64,000 nt of DNA from Pleodorina starrii (lineage: Eukaryota; Chlorophyta; Chlorophyceae; Chlamydomonadales; Volvocaceae). The translations under genes and the position numbers were made by a program. Under the pieces are notes generated by a model. It was not told the DNA's origin and ran no database searches. It saw nothing but the letters and a program-made list of their open reading frames with translations. The DNA is taken from NCBI GenBank assembly GCA_030267565.1, contig BRXU01000023.1, positions 1,649,001-1,713,000 of the forward strand, given 5' to 3'. Below, piece by piece: positions 39,701-52,000 of the stretch (the stretch's first letter is position 1; each line of letters begins with the position of its first letter).

Positions 39701-42700
39701 GGCTACAGGGAGGGGGAGGAGATTAAAGGGAGTCAACGAAGCCGGAAGCTGAACACCCCCACCCTCCAACCCCCAACCCCGAGCTGGTTATGGATTTCAC
39801 ATCCATAACCAGGAAGGAGGGCGGGAGGAGGGGACGGCGGGAAATGAGGCAGCGGCGGTTGGGGCGACGACGAGGGCTTGTCAAGCAAAGCAAGCTCGGC
39901 CAGCCAGCCCAGTCCAGCCCAGCCCGGCTAAGCGCGAAGCCTCCAGTGCTGGTTATGCGCCCCACAGCGCGGTCTCCAAAGCAACGCGTTCGGCATGCCG
40001 TACTCCCCGGCCTCGAGCAAGGCAGTGCCGTACTGCCGCGCTGCCGTACCTCGGCGAGGTAGTCATTGCCAGAGGGGCTGTCCTCCGTGTACGTGGCTGT
40101 GGAGCTGATGCCGTAGAAACCTGCGGGGGAAGGTTGTGCCGTACAACGGGACAGCGTGTGTGTGTGTGTGTGTGTGTGTGTCGGGTCGGGTGCCGTACTT
40201 GCCGTCGGCTTACCGTCGGGTAGACCGGCCTCTCCGCGCGCGTGCCATTGCCCGTTGGGCCACTGCCGCTGCCGCTGCGTTTCTTGTTCCGATGAACCGC
40301 ACGACCCATTCCGCCTTCAACCCCTAGCTCCGAACCCCCATGCCGCCCGGTTCCACCAACATTCCTGACCCACATCCCGACCCACATCCCGACGGACCTA
40401 GCCCCACCCAAGACCCAAGAACCAACCACCCTCCCACCCACACCGCCTCCAGCCCTCATCGCTCAGCTCACTCACCCACAGCGGATGCTGAGATGAGCAC
40501 CCCGGGGCGCCTATCCGCGGGGGCGGCCTTAATGGCATCCTGGAGGTTGAGGGCGGGGAAAGGAGGGTGGTGTGGGGGTGGGTGGTGGTGTGGAGGATTC
40601 TTAGAGTGCCATGCGTGGGGCGGGGCGGGGCGGGGCAAGGGAGGAGCGAGAGGTGGGAGCGAGGGGAGGATGGAGGATGAGAGGAGGTGCAAAGGAAGGC
40701 CGTTCTGGGGTGTGTGAGGTGGATGGAGGCCCATACGTGGGGCCCCCGAGGGAGCTCCGGCTCCGAGGGAGCTCCAGGGGAGGAAGCGGCAGTGGCAGCG
40801 GCAGTGGCAGCGGCAGCGGCAGTGGCAGCGGCAGCGGCAGCGGCAGTGGCAGCGGCAGTGGCAGCGGCAGTGGCAGTGGCAGCGGCAGTGGCAGCGGCAG
40901 TGGCAGTGGCAGCGGCAGTGGCAGCGGCAGTGGCAGCGGCAGCGGCAGTGGCAGCGGCAGTGGCAGCGGCAGTGGCAGCGGCAGTGGCAGCGGCAGTGGC
41001 AGCGGCAGTGGCAGCGGCAGTGGCAGCGGCAGTGGCAGCGGCAGTGGCAGCGGCAGTGGCAGTGGCAGCGGCAGTGGCAGCGGCAGCGGCAGCGGCAGAC
41101 GGCAGCGGCAGCGGCAGCGGGAACGACGCCAGCCCAGCCCAGCCCCGCCCAGCACAAAGGCTTGCGGCGGCAGTTCCCATTATTGGTATGGTGAGATCCT
41201 TGGCTCCCTCTGTCAGCGCTTTTCGTCGTCAATCCCCAAGCTACGAGTAATGCGCTCGCGCAAGCTCCCCTTCCCCCTCCCACTACTGCGGTCTAGGACG
41301 GTGAGGGAAGGGGAGGACGCGACACGTGTGTGTTTTTCGGGTGACGTACCACGACAGCCGTAGTGGCGCCCACCCGGGACGACTTGATGCTCTTCTTCAG
41401 GTCCTCCGTCCACCTGCGGGGGCCGTACGACATGCTCGTACAGTTGAGTTTCAGAAAACCCGCCGCGCCACCATTATGGCACCAAGTTGCAGTGCGCACG
41501 GACAGCGCACGAAACCTCTTGCCTTTGCCTTCTTGCCCCCCTCACCTGCCCCCCTCACCTGCCCCCCTCACCTGCCCCTCCCACCCTGCCTCCTCCTCCT
41601 CGGGTCGGTATTACTCATAGTTCCCCTCTCACCACCGCGACACACCAGCCCCAGCTCCATCTCGCTTCTCCCTCCCTCTCCCCTGCTCCCTCGCTTCTCC
41701 CTCCCTCCATGCCTCCCTCTTCCCGCCCTCCCTCCATGCATCCCACTTCCCGGCCTTCTCCCCTTCTCCCCCTCCCTCCCCCCCCCCCCCACCCCTCCAC
41801 CCCTCCCCCCCACCGTGTTGCGATGGGCTCCCCCGCCAGGTTCACCACCCCGCTGGCTCCCTCCACTCCCCGCCTCCACTCCGAAGGTCCGAAGAACTCC
41901 AGACCCGGGTAGCTCAGCTTGGAGCGAGCGGAGGCGGGGTTGCGGGTGAGCACCCGGACCTGGAGGATGGGGGTGGGAGGGGGGGGTGTAATGGGGGTGT
42001 GACGTGATGGGGTGTGGCGGGTGGGAAAGTTGAGGGGTTGGGTCGGGTTGGGTTGGGTTGGGTTGAGTCGGGTTGGGTTGAGTCGGGTTGCCATGCATCG
42101 GCTGGGCTGAGCGATCGGGTTGGACGAGCGGGTTGGGTGAGCAGGTGAGGAAGAGGGAGAGGTGAGCGGGTGACGTGGGGACAAGGAGGGGAGGTAGGTG
42201 GCCGGGGCGTGTGTATATCAAGACCCTGCAGCCCACTGCCGCACACTGACAGGACACCCGGCTTCGCCCTGCGCTCGAAGCTGCGCAGCGAGCTCCACAA
42301 CCCACGTGTTGCGGCGGCAAAACCCATTTGGGAGCGTTTCCAGGCCAACATAGCCGCAGGCGCCACATCATTGCCACATCCTTCCCTCAGATCATTTGGC
42401 GGAGATGCTTTCCCAGGGGTGGATCTGAGCGCAACCGACAATTCCTGTCACCCATGGTTACATAACCCCGGCACCAGCCTCCCTATGCCGCTCAACCGAC
42501 CCCCATCCCCGCCGCGAGTGGCCACCCTCAAGACCGTTCCCCGCAGAGCAGTGGCTCCCCTGCCTACCTTGTGCCCCGCTGCTGCCAGCTTCGCAACTAG
42601 GCGACTGCCCACGAGTCCTGTGGCACCTGCAGCATGCGCATCCACCGACAAGCCGGAGGGCGGAGACAACGGATCCCTCGACGCGATCACCGGTGTTTAC

Positions 42701-42916
42701 AATATGAGCGGCATGTTCAAAGCCCAGGAGACCTCCGCTCGTCCGCTTTGTGGTGTACGCACCAGTAATCGCCACTGTCATCTTCTCGCTGCTGGTGGCC
42801 TGGCAGACGATCGGCGCAGCGGCCCGCCGCGGGCGAATAGCTGCACGACCCGATGCAGCAGCGCATTGCGCCCGGAAAGGGGCTGGTCCAGAGCACGGCC
42901 CCAGAGGCGATGTCAT
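36709..42916 (-). CDS. SDR39U1: SDR39U1/GC1-like NAD(P)-dependent epimerase family protein, chloroplast-type
   Basis: Twelve exons join without any phase conflict: 42763-42916, 42568-42626, 41814-41959, 41350-41413, 40476-40539, 40050-40120, 39531-39623, 39049-39094, 38570-38643, 38032-38116, 37389-37477, 36709-36807 (stop TAA). With the ATG at 42914-42916 the protein is 347 aa; an upstream in-frame ATG at 43042 would give 389 aa. I prefer 42916 because [20 protein letters not shown] and on to IVCQA is a compact algal transit peptide. The Rossmann motif is [16 protein letters not shown]. Further family marks are [49 protein letters not shown], and the C-terminal DUF1731 part [20 protein letters not shown] with TRAQAVGYRF-type ending ([13 protein letters not shown]). 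The family is an atypical SDR; the Arabidopsis homologue (GIANT CHLOROPLAST 1/AtSulA) acts in plastid division at the inner envelope. The substrate is unknown. Confidence 0.95.
38884..38933 (+). repeat. Hairpin with tRNA B-box-like core, in an intron
   Basis: GATCAGGG and CCCTGATC form an 8-bp inverted repeat enclosing AGGTTCGAGCCCT, which matches a tRNA T-arm/B-box. No A-box or cloverleaf was found upstream, so this is not called a tRNA. It may be a tRNA-derived SINE remnant. Confidence 0.4.
40149..40180 (+). repeat. (GT)n microsatellite
   Basis: About 14 GT dinucleotides in the intron between the exons at 40476-40539 and 40050-40120 of the SDR39U1-like gene. Confidence 0.95.
40785..41121 (+). 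repeat. GGCAGC/GGCAGT hexanucleotide array, ~335 bp
   Basis: Roughly 55 hexamers alternate GGCAGC and GGCAGT, ending with a CGGCAG run. They fill the middle of the intron 40540-41349 of the SDR39U1-like gene. Both strands are open through the array (GS or PL repeats), an artefact. Confidence 0.97.
42035..42090 (+). repeat. GGGTT pentanucleotide array
   Basis: Eleven or so GGGTT-type units, some GAGTC variants, in the intron 41960-42567 of the SDR39U1-like gene. This is a G-rich strand resembling telomere-type or G-quadruplex-forming DNA. Confidence 0.9.
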
Positions 42917-44865
42917 CGGCGCACAAGCGCTCCGGCCGGACGTCAGGCGCCCAGGCAAGGATCCTGAGCGCTGAGCAAAGCCCAACTCTCGTTGTGACTG
43001 GCTAGAGGCCACGCCACGGTGGTAGGCTCCTAGGGCGGACATCCTGTGGCTGTCGTTACGCACAAGAGGATCGAACTGGCCCCTGTTAGTTATAGTTTAC
43101 TATACACTTGTTGAGTTCAATATTCTTGTCGAATGATTGTTCTCTGAACAAAGCTGAAAAGTGAGTACTGCAGACGGGATTGATGCGACGATGTAAGCCC
43201 GAAGGGACTCGTATTCCAGGTTGCGCTGGGATGCCATGGCCATAACTAAACGAAATATATTTATCCACACTGCAGTTTGTGTATCGCGGCCGTATGCCTA
43301 CCTAGCTTTGACCGCCCTGGTGGTTGGGCAACTTTACTTGCTTGGGATTCGATCGCTTGCACAAATTGCGGGTGCCGTCATAAAAACGACGACGGGCCGG
43401 CGAACCTTGGGCAGTTCCATCTCCCCCATTTGTCCTAAACTCCGCCGGGCGCTTTCAGCTCCGGAACCCGGACTTCACCATCACCCACTCATCACCCCGG
43501 ACTCAAACAAGCGCACGCCCATTATTCATCCCGCAACCTGCAGCCCACAAGGGGCACCGCGCGACTTGACAGGCTGGTCTGCAAGCTCCAACAATCCCTG
43601 CACGACGGCAACAGCAACAACAACTGCTTCAACTAGTTTCCGGCGGTTGGTACCGTACATGTGACCTTTACGTCGAGCGCCGAACCAGCAGCGGGTCGGG
43701 CGCAATCTCTGGAACTAAACCGTCATACGAAGTACGAATCCGTACAATGGTCGTACACTGAACGGCATGAACTGTCAGTGTACCTGGGCGGCCGCTAACC
43801 ATCGTGCGACAAGTACTTCCCGACGTCAGCGGCGACGGCGGCGTCTCTCCGGTCAGAATCCGCAAGTCAGCGCCCCCACCCCACCCCACACGCACACACG
43901 CGTCCGCACGCACACGTATCGTTCGCTCGCGGCCACAGTCCGCCAACTTGTTATCCGAACCTGTCATTGTCTCATCACAAGCACAATGGTACGGCAGCGC
44001 CAGCAGTAGCCTTAAATCGCTGCAGTGGAGAGACGCGCCGCGTCCGCGTGCTCGTGACGGCCTCTTCGAGCATTCGCCACGCGGGCGTCGGGCGAGGGAA
44101 CCTCCGACCGCGCCCTCGACCGCCTACCTGCCGCAGCAAGCCCCTAGCTCCTCGCCCCGCGGGCAGACACGGCGCCCCAGAGGAGGCGCCTCCTCCGTTT
44201 TGCTGTACACACACACACCCGCACACGCACGCACACCCCCGGCAGACACAACACACCGTGCTTCCCGCCAAGGACCCCACGCCCAGCCGCACCGCCCACA
44301 CATCAAGAGGCTGACAGACACACCGCACCGCGCCGCACCGCACCGCGCCGCATTGCCGCACCTGGATACGTACACGTAAGCCTGAGCTACCCGCGATTTG
44401 CCTGCATCGAATCACGTTCGTTGAACATCCCCGATCCACCACCCGGTGAGCCCTACCGCAACTTAAGTCCGTGAGTCCGCGCGCATCACATCACACCCGG
44501 AACGCATCACACCGGACCGCTTCAGGCGCCTCCTGAATACCGAGAGCTCGTCGGGAAGGGACTGGAATGCGGGGGGGGGGGAGGAGCCAGGGGCCCCGCA
44601 CCGCACCGCAGCAACTTGGGATGGCCGCCGCGGTGCCTTCTGTCGGGTAGAAACGCGGCCTGGCTCACAGCCCAGACTGCCAGTGTCTCCAAACAGACCA
44701 GGGAGCGGCCCATTCCGGCAGCGCGCCAAAACGAAATAGGTGCGCGGGTCCAATTCGAACTCAGCGCGCCTTCCTGCGTGGTATGACGGCTTCAGACTTC
44801 CGCGTGCGCGGCGCTCCCCGCAACACGCAGAATGTACGTCATCCCCAAGCGTTCAAAAGCACAAA

Positions 44866-44938
44866 TGATGGATGGATGGGTATAGTAGATGGATGGATAT
44901 AGTAGATGGATGGGTATAGTAGATGGATGGGTATACGG
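44866..44938 (+). repeat. Tandem repeat of TATAGTAGATGGATGG type
   Basis: Four imperfect copies of an approximately 18-20-bp unit built from GATGGATGG and TATAGTA, in the gene-poor stretch upstream of the SDR39U1-like gene. Confidence 0.8.
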
Positions 44939-47745
44939 TAGTAGAACTCAGCAAGCGACGATCACAGCATGACCGCGCGCTAGCTACCCAAGCAGTCTCC
45001 AGCAGAGATCTGTACCCACACAAGCCCCGGCCCTGGGCACGGGCCCTGGGCTCTCATCGGAGGCCCTCCCCCTTGTCTCCGCCCTGGCAAGGACCGGGCC
45101 CCAGACCAGCCCCGAACGACGCACATCCTGCCTCATGAAAACACCGCACTTCCCCGCTCCCCCCCAAAACACACACACACACACACAGAGGGTATGCCGT
45201 GTGAAGTACGACACCGCACGGCACCGTCGACGGCAGCAGCAGCATTGGAACCATGTCACTAAAACGTCGACGACCCGAACATCGCGTGGTGTGGTGTGAT
45301 ATCTGGTGTGGTGTGGTGTGCTCGCACGGGGGATAACGACACCCATCCCTCGGCGGTTGTGGTCCATCGGCGGCAGTGCACTGCGCGACTGGAAAGCCCT
45401 TCCCGTGCCCGTAACCCGCTCCCGCGTGGGAGTCCAGTGAGCCGCGGCCCGCTTGGCAAGGCGAGCTTCAGAAGCGCTGTGCGGCGCTGGCGGGGTGTAA
45501 GGCACTTGAGGAGCACCTGGAGGGTTGCGGCCGCCGCAGTGCGGGCTCAACAAAAGGCCCACAACGTAGTTCCACCTCCATAAACAGCAGTAGGGTTAGT
45601 CCAGGACATGATATGGATCTGGCTCGCACGCCTCTCAGCCCTTTGAGCAGCATACGGGCCGCATTTACGACACTTGTACGGCATAAGCCCCCGCGGTAAG
45701 CCTCCCCATCCCTCCCCCCGACACACACACACAAAACGGACCCCACCACCGCCGTGCCGCCGGGGCCGTGCACGAGCCCCCATGCCAGCCCCACGCGGCT
45801 TGTCCCCATAGGCAGAAGCAAACACCCACAGCCCACTCCCACACGCGTGCGGGTTCGGGTACGGACGCGCAAACCGACATCCGTCCCGCCGTCGAAACAA
45901 TCTTCCCGTCCTCCGCTTTTGATACCCAGCCGAGATATGTACGACCAAACGACGGAGACCGTTGTCGGTTGTTTAGCATCGGCTCCGTGTCGCAGGACCC
46001 AAATCAACCAATCCGGACGTATGTGTCGTCGGCACGCAGACACCTGACTCGGTTATGAGGTGATGTACGGCAATACCGACAGTCCTGGCCCCCGTATGGC
46101 GTCCAGACAGGCGAGGCCTCGAGGTGTCGGTCGCTGCAGCCTTCCGGCTACACAACAGATGTCGTGCAGCGAAATAGGGTCGAGGCGTGAGAGTTCTGAG
46201 CCAGTTCCGAGAGCGACACGAAACGCCCACGACCGCGTCCGACACCAAAGCTCCCTTCTCTGTTTCGACCGAGCAGAGGCGCCCTGGTGGGGGGGGGAGA
46301 TGTAGCAGCAAGCTGCCAACCGCTGTCGTCGCCTACCGCTGTCAACCCACCCCCGAAACCCGCAACCGCCTCCACCGCCACGTATCGCTGCACTGGCACG
46401 CCGCCGTTGACCCCCCCCCCAACACGCGCCCAAATCGGCAAGCTGCCATGCTTCTGCGCTTCCAACGTGCTCCTCATGCCCTCATATGCCCTCCCTCGCG
46501 CTATCCAGAGCCCATCTATCGCTCGCCGCCCCCGCGAAATTCTCTTTATACCCAACAGCCGGACTGGGCCCAGGCCAGGCCAGGCCAGGCCAGCCAACAC
46601 GGCTACCGGTAGACGGCATGCATTATTTCTAATAAAGAGCGGCCCGCATGTGGGCCGCCTCCAATATTCAATAAATGCTAGCGGCGTTGTCCACGCACTG
46701 CCTGAGATGCGTATACGGTAGGATAGGGGGGCGCCTGCGTTGCGCTCTCTCGAGCCCAAACATCACTATATGTGCACTGCCAAACACAGGTGCACGCACA
46801 TATGTGCACAGCCAGCCGCAGCCAGCCAGCCAGCCTTCATGCGGCGTTCTAACCAGTGCAAGGAGGCTCACGGGAAGAGGGAGCAGCGGGGCGCGCACAC
46901 GGGCCGGGCAAGGCAAGGCAAGCGAACGCGCGTCTGCAGCCAACCCTCCGCAGCAGCCTACACAAGCCCCCGACGGAGGGCCGCAGCAAGGCCCCAACAG
47001 CAAACGGCAACGCGCCATCCCAACACGGAGAAAGAGCGGGAGCGAGCGGAACTGCCACAGTATGGCTGGTTGCGCAGCGCGGTGGGGTGTGGTGCGCAAA
47101 CAGCAGAAGAACGACCGATCAACCCATCGACACAGCCACTTGTTCAAAACAAACAAATCAAACTGAAACACAAACAGCGGTAAGCACCAACCGACACACC
47201 CTGACGCTGCGGTACCTCGTAAGAGTTGCCATGAGTGAGCAGCAGAAGGGCCGACGCAACGCACACCGCCGCAAGCCCCTCCTCTCCTCCCCCATTCCCT
47301 CCCTCCCCCCCCCCCCAAGATGAGCACATCACTCCCTGACCCCCCTCCCTCCAAATTTCATATGCCCATACGTGAATGATGTACATGTGGATCCCGCATG
47401 TAGATGCTATGCTGACAGCCCGTGCGTGCGGCTGCAGAGGGCCAACCGACATAACGACCAACTGTACCAGTCGACCCCTCGGATCCCTAAACAAAAACCC
47501 GAACATACCGACCCCCCGGATCACCAGCGTCGGAAGCTGTTCGCGGGAGCGGACTCAAACAGCCGTACAGCAGTACAAAGAAAAGAAGTCCCACGTGTTG
47601 TCCCACAAGAAGGCTCAACCTGGAAACCCGCAAGCCACCCGAGGGCGGGCTGCCGCGCAGCAGCTGCGCCGTCGTCCGTGTTGAAGCGCGCGTTCTTTTC
47701 CATGCGCACATGAGAATCGTAATGCCTTGCCTGAATTCTCTCTCA

Positions 47746-47750
47746 TTACA
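47746..47750 (-). terminator. Candidate poly(A) signal TGTAA of the kinase gene
   Basis: TGTAA on the minus strand about 290 nt after the kinase stop at 48039. It matches the volvocine UGUAA signal in strand and distance. Confidence 0.45.
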
Positions 47751-48038
47751 CATCATGGGCAATGGGCCGTATACTTGGATAAAGAACGAATTCTTGCAAG
47801 CTCCTCCTCGCCGGCCCAAGAGCCAGACCGCTGCTAAACCCACCCCCACCCCCCGCCCTTCCTCCGACTTCTCCCTCTCCCTACTTCTCGCGCCTGCCCG
47901 CCCTCCGAAAACAAAGCCCATATTCCCCGAACTTGAGGCACAGGCCGACCGCCGAGAACAGGCAGCCGAACCAGAGGCAGGCCCCGACCAGCGCAAAGCC
48001 GGCACTGACGCACGCGGCTAGTTGCTCACCTGCGGCAA

Positions 48039-48974
48039 CTACAACCCAACCGTCGGCTGCACCGTCCCCAACATCCCCGGGGAGACCTGCAACGGAGACC
48101 GCGCCGTCGCCGCACGGCCGACGGCGCCGGCGCCGGCGCCGGATGCCGGGTGCATTCCGGGTGCGGATCCCCGCTGCGGCCGCTGCTGCATCAGCGGACT
48201 CTGCTGGTGCTGGTGCTGCTGCTGGTTGTTGTGAGGGTGGAGCAGCGGCTGCGGCTGCCTGAGGGACCAGTGCCGGTCGCTGTCGCGAGCCGCTGAGTCG
48301 GTCTCGCACAGCGGCGCCAGGCCCGCCTCTGCCCGACAGGCTCCCACGGAACCATTGCGCGAAAGCAGCCGCTGCTGGTGCTGCTGGTGCTGGCGGGGCG
48401 CGTCGCCACCACCGCCACCGCCACCGGCCCCCCCGCCGACACCACCGAGCAGCGACATGGCCTGCTGCGCCATGGCCTGGTGCGCCTGCTCTCTCACCAC
48501 CCGATCGCACAGGCGGCCCTCCGACTGGGCCGAAGGGAAGCGCATCAGCTGGCGCTTCTGCTGCAGCGCCGAAGGGTGCGGGGACTGCTGCTGCTGCTGC
48601 TGTTGCGGCGGCTGTTGCGGCGCTAGGTGCCCCTGCTGCTGCTGTTGGTGCGTGGGCATGAGCTGCAGCGACTGGCGCGGCTGCAGCGCCGCCTGGCGGC
48701 CGTTCTGCTGCTGCTGCGCCGCCGTCGCCGTCGCTGCGGCCTTGGCTGCGCCCAGCAGCTGCTGCAGCTGCGACACCAGCTGAGTGGCGGAGGGGCGACG
48801 CTCGGGGGAGGCGGACCAGCAGCTGCATGCCAACGACCTGAGGGCAGGGCAGGGCAGGGGGAACAGCAGGCGGGAGCAGAGAAGAGGACAGGCAGGGCGA
48901 CAGGGCACCGGGCACGTCAGAAAAATGTCACACCGGCGAAACGCCACACGGCTACCCATACCATCAAACAGACG

Positions 48975-49041
<67 letters not shown>

Positions 49042-52000
49042 TGAGAGAGAGAGAGGGAGAGGTGTTTGCCAGGTACTGGTGACCCGGCGAGGCGAGGCGA
49101 GGCGAGGCGAGGCGAGGAGTGGTCGGCCGCAGGGCGGGTTGGCTTGGGGCGCGTGTGGTGGCGCGCGGGAGGGCGCAAGCTGCGGGTTCTGGCTTCGGAG
49201 GGAGGGCGGCCCCGTACGTCAAAGGAGCCTCGCAGGCACAGAACGCCCAGCCGGGTGGCCGCGGCAGGCTCGATCGGCACACGTGCAGCGGGGCCCCCGT
49301 CCCAGCCCCTTCCCAGCGCCTTTTCCCACCCAGCCCCCAACAGCCAGCACCCGCCTGTAGTCGTGGGGTGCCAGCGGGTGGAAGTCGGGCCGCACGTTGC
49401 TGCGAGCCACCAGCCGGGGCAGCTCCTGAGCAGAGGGCGAAGTGGGAGTGGGAGCGGGAGTGGGGGGATTGTATGAGAGTGCAATGATGCGGAATTGGTA
49501 CTGGTTGCAGCAATCCAAGCAGGCACCAAGACAACCAAAGGAAACCGTCAAGGGGGGGCCAATGGAGCATGGCCGGAGCCTGTGTGCGCGAGTGCACGGT
49601 CCGGAGGCTGGTGCGAGGATCCGTGTCGCTGTCACTGTCACTGCCTGTTGCCGCAGCTCCCTCACAACAAAGGGCACCGGTACCTACCTTGGGATCTATG
49701 CCGGCGTGGGGCGGCTTGCAGTGCATCAGCTCCCACATCAGCTGTGCGGCGCAATGCCGTGCAGATGGGCGGGGGAGCGGAGTGGGGCGGGGGGAGGCGG
49801 GGTGGCAGGGAAGGCGAAGAGGAGGGGAGAGGGCTCACGATGCAGCGAATGCATTGCGTGGGGAGGAGATTGAGGATTTCCAATGCAGGGTGCCGGAGGA
49901 GATGGAGGTGGGAGGAACGGATTGGACGCCCGGAAACCGCCCACCGTCGAAACGTTCGCCCCGCCTCACCACTCCAAACGCGTACACGTCGACTCCCGTC
50001 CCCAGCAGCCGACCTGTGGACGCCCGAGTGCGGGGGCGGGCGCAACGGCGGGAGAGAAGGCGCTCAACAATCCGGAAGAAAGGCGTCGGGAAGCAGCCCG
50101 AGAGCAAGGGCCCGAGCGGATGGCGCAGGCGGCGCTCCTGCTGGGGGTTAATAAGAACGGCCCGGGGCGAGGGGAGCGCAACGCAGTTACCTGGAATATT
50201 ACCTGAGGATTACCTGTTATCTCCAGCAGAAATAAAGCGAGCGCGTGGCCGCGTCGCCGCCGACCAACCCCAGACGGACTGGCACACGACAGCACGAGAC
50301 CAACACAGACACACAGCCCGGACAGCACAAAATGAACGAAGGTTTACTCACCTGCGCTCAGCGGAGAAAAGGAGCCGGAAAGAAGGGAAGGAGAGGGCGT
50401 GAGTAGCGGCAATGGTGGGCGGTATGGGGGGGGGGCCCTGGGCGCGCGGAGCGTTCTCGGTGACGGCGAGGGCCTTTTCCACGGAAGAGGTTGCGGAGGA
50501 GGGTGGGCCACACAGCCACAGCCACAGCCACAGCCACACACACAAATACACGCATTTTCTGCAGCGGCAGCGGCAGCAAGGCCCTTGAAACCTACGAGCT
50601 CTACGTACGACTGCTGCGCCTGAACCCGACCGACTCTCACCCCGCGAGAAGCACTCTGGGCTCATGTAGGCGACCGTGCCAAACACCTGAGCCATCCGGA
50701 AGCCGGGGGCACCGTCGGGGCTGAACTCGTCCATCAGTCGTACACTGCGAGACAGCAGGAGCGGCGGCGGCGGCGGTGGTGGTGGTGGTATGAGAAGCAG
50801 ACGCGGGGAGGAAAGCGGCCCCGGCAGGGGCCCCGGAAACGTCAGTCGCGCCGGAGCCGGAGCCGGAGGAGGGGCGATGCGGTTGGCGGCAGCGAGCGGC
50901 CGCAACGGGCCGCCACTCACTCTTGCGCCCCTCGGCCGCGGCCGCTCTCCGCCTCAAGGTGTAACACAGGGGCACGCTGGCACGCAGCTAGCCGCAGGAA
51001 CCCCCTCCCCGCCCCCGCTCCTGGCCCCCCCTTCCTCCCTTCCCGCTCCCCACCATCCAGTAGCAGGGTATTCGGAAGGACAGCCCTTCATGGATGCATC
51101 CGATGAAATGCACACCCCAGGAGCCAGCGCGCGCACCGGAGATCAAGATTCGCCCCCACACGTCCCTCTCCCACCGATCCACCTACCCATTGCACCCTAA
51201 AACCCCCTCCCCCCACCTCGTCTCTCTACCCCAATCCCGATCCCTCGCACCCGCACCCGCCCCCCCCCACGCCCACCCACCATCCAAAGTCCGACAGCTT
51301 GCAGGTCCAGCCCCTGGGGTCCCGAGTGCTGGTCTTCAGCAGCACGTTCCCCGGCTTGAGGTCGCAGTGCACCAGTCTCCTCGCGTGCAGGTACCTGAGC
51401 GCCAGAGCCACCTCCAGCAGGGACGTGTACAGGGGCACCATGGAGGGCCACACGGGGCCGTCGCGGGGGCCGCTGTCGGGCAGGCGGAAGTCGCCGCGGC
51501 GGGCGGCGGACAGAAGCGTGCCCGCGTCGCAGTACTCCTGAAGTGAGGGGGCGAGGGGGACGGGAGGGCGGGGGGAGGGCGGGGGGAGGGTGTGTTAAGA
51601 GGAAGGAGAGCATGGCTTTTGGGATTCGGATCTTCGGACGCCCGGAAGTGACGTAAGGGTTTTAGGGATTAGGTATCCGGGACGCCACGAGTCTGCGACA
51701 GGGCAGCGGCAGCGGCCGGGTTGCGGCGGCCGTCGTGGGACTGAGCTAACGGCGCGGTACGACACGACACGACACGACACGACGCTTGTGCCCATCCCAC
51801 CCAGCCCAGCCCAGCCTAGCCTAGCGCAGCTGGCGCACCCGCCCGCTGGACCCACCGCGGCACCGCCCCCGGAGGCCGCACAAGGGGCTGAGCCCCTCGA
51901 GCTTGCCTTGCGCTGCTGTACTCGTCGCATTTCGCCACATCACCCGCCTTCCCTTCGCTTCCCTTCCCAGCCACTCGCTCACTCAAGCCAATCCACCCTG

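Larger units (their letters stand above)
42917..48038. other. Region without a completed gene; scattered minus-strand coding-like stretches
   Basis: No family was recognised. Minus-strand pieces that look like exons: EFELDPRTYFVLARCRNGPL at about 44700-44760, SLPDELSVFRRRLKRS near 44520-44570, QNGGGASSGAPCLPAGRGAR near 44145-44205, and a possible end RFKATAGAAVPLCL near 43985-44030. From SLPDEL to that end the pieces join in phase with GT-AG borders, but nothing upstream closes the gene. At 45550-45690 a minus-strand stretch begins MPYKCRKCGPYAAQ. The rest is CA-rich and repetitive (a 20-bp TATAGTAGATGGATGGG-type repeat at 44866-44938). The 3' UTR of the kinase gene lies at the right end. Confidence 0.3.

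Noticed and set aside
40468..41283. GSGS / PLPL / RCHC ORFs of 180-270 residues
   Set aside because: They are produced by the hexanucleotide array in an intron; the real exon nearby is 40476-40539 in phase with the epimerase.
42917..43063. Upstream extension of the SDR39U1 start to 43063
   Set aside because: The codon at 43063 is GTG, not ATG; the only upstream ATG is at 43042 and adds sequence unlike the family.
43221..43400. SRPYAYLALTALVVGQLYLL, resembling the first membrane segment of bacterial RND efflux pumps
   Set aside because: The similarity covers only about 25 residues, with no continuation in any frame; chance in a hydrophobic stretch is more likely.
47881..48915. 344-residue minus-strand ORF over the kinase tail
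   Set aside because: It is the shadow frame of the kinase last exon; the frame with CWSASPERRPSATQLV is the conserved one.
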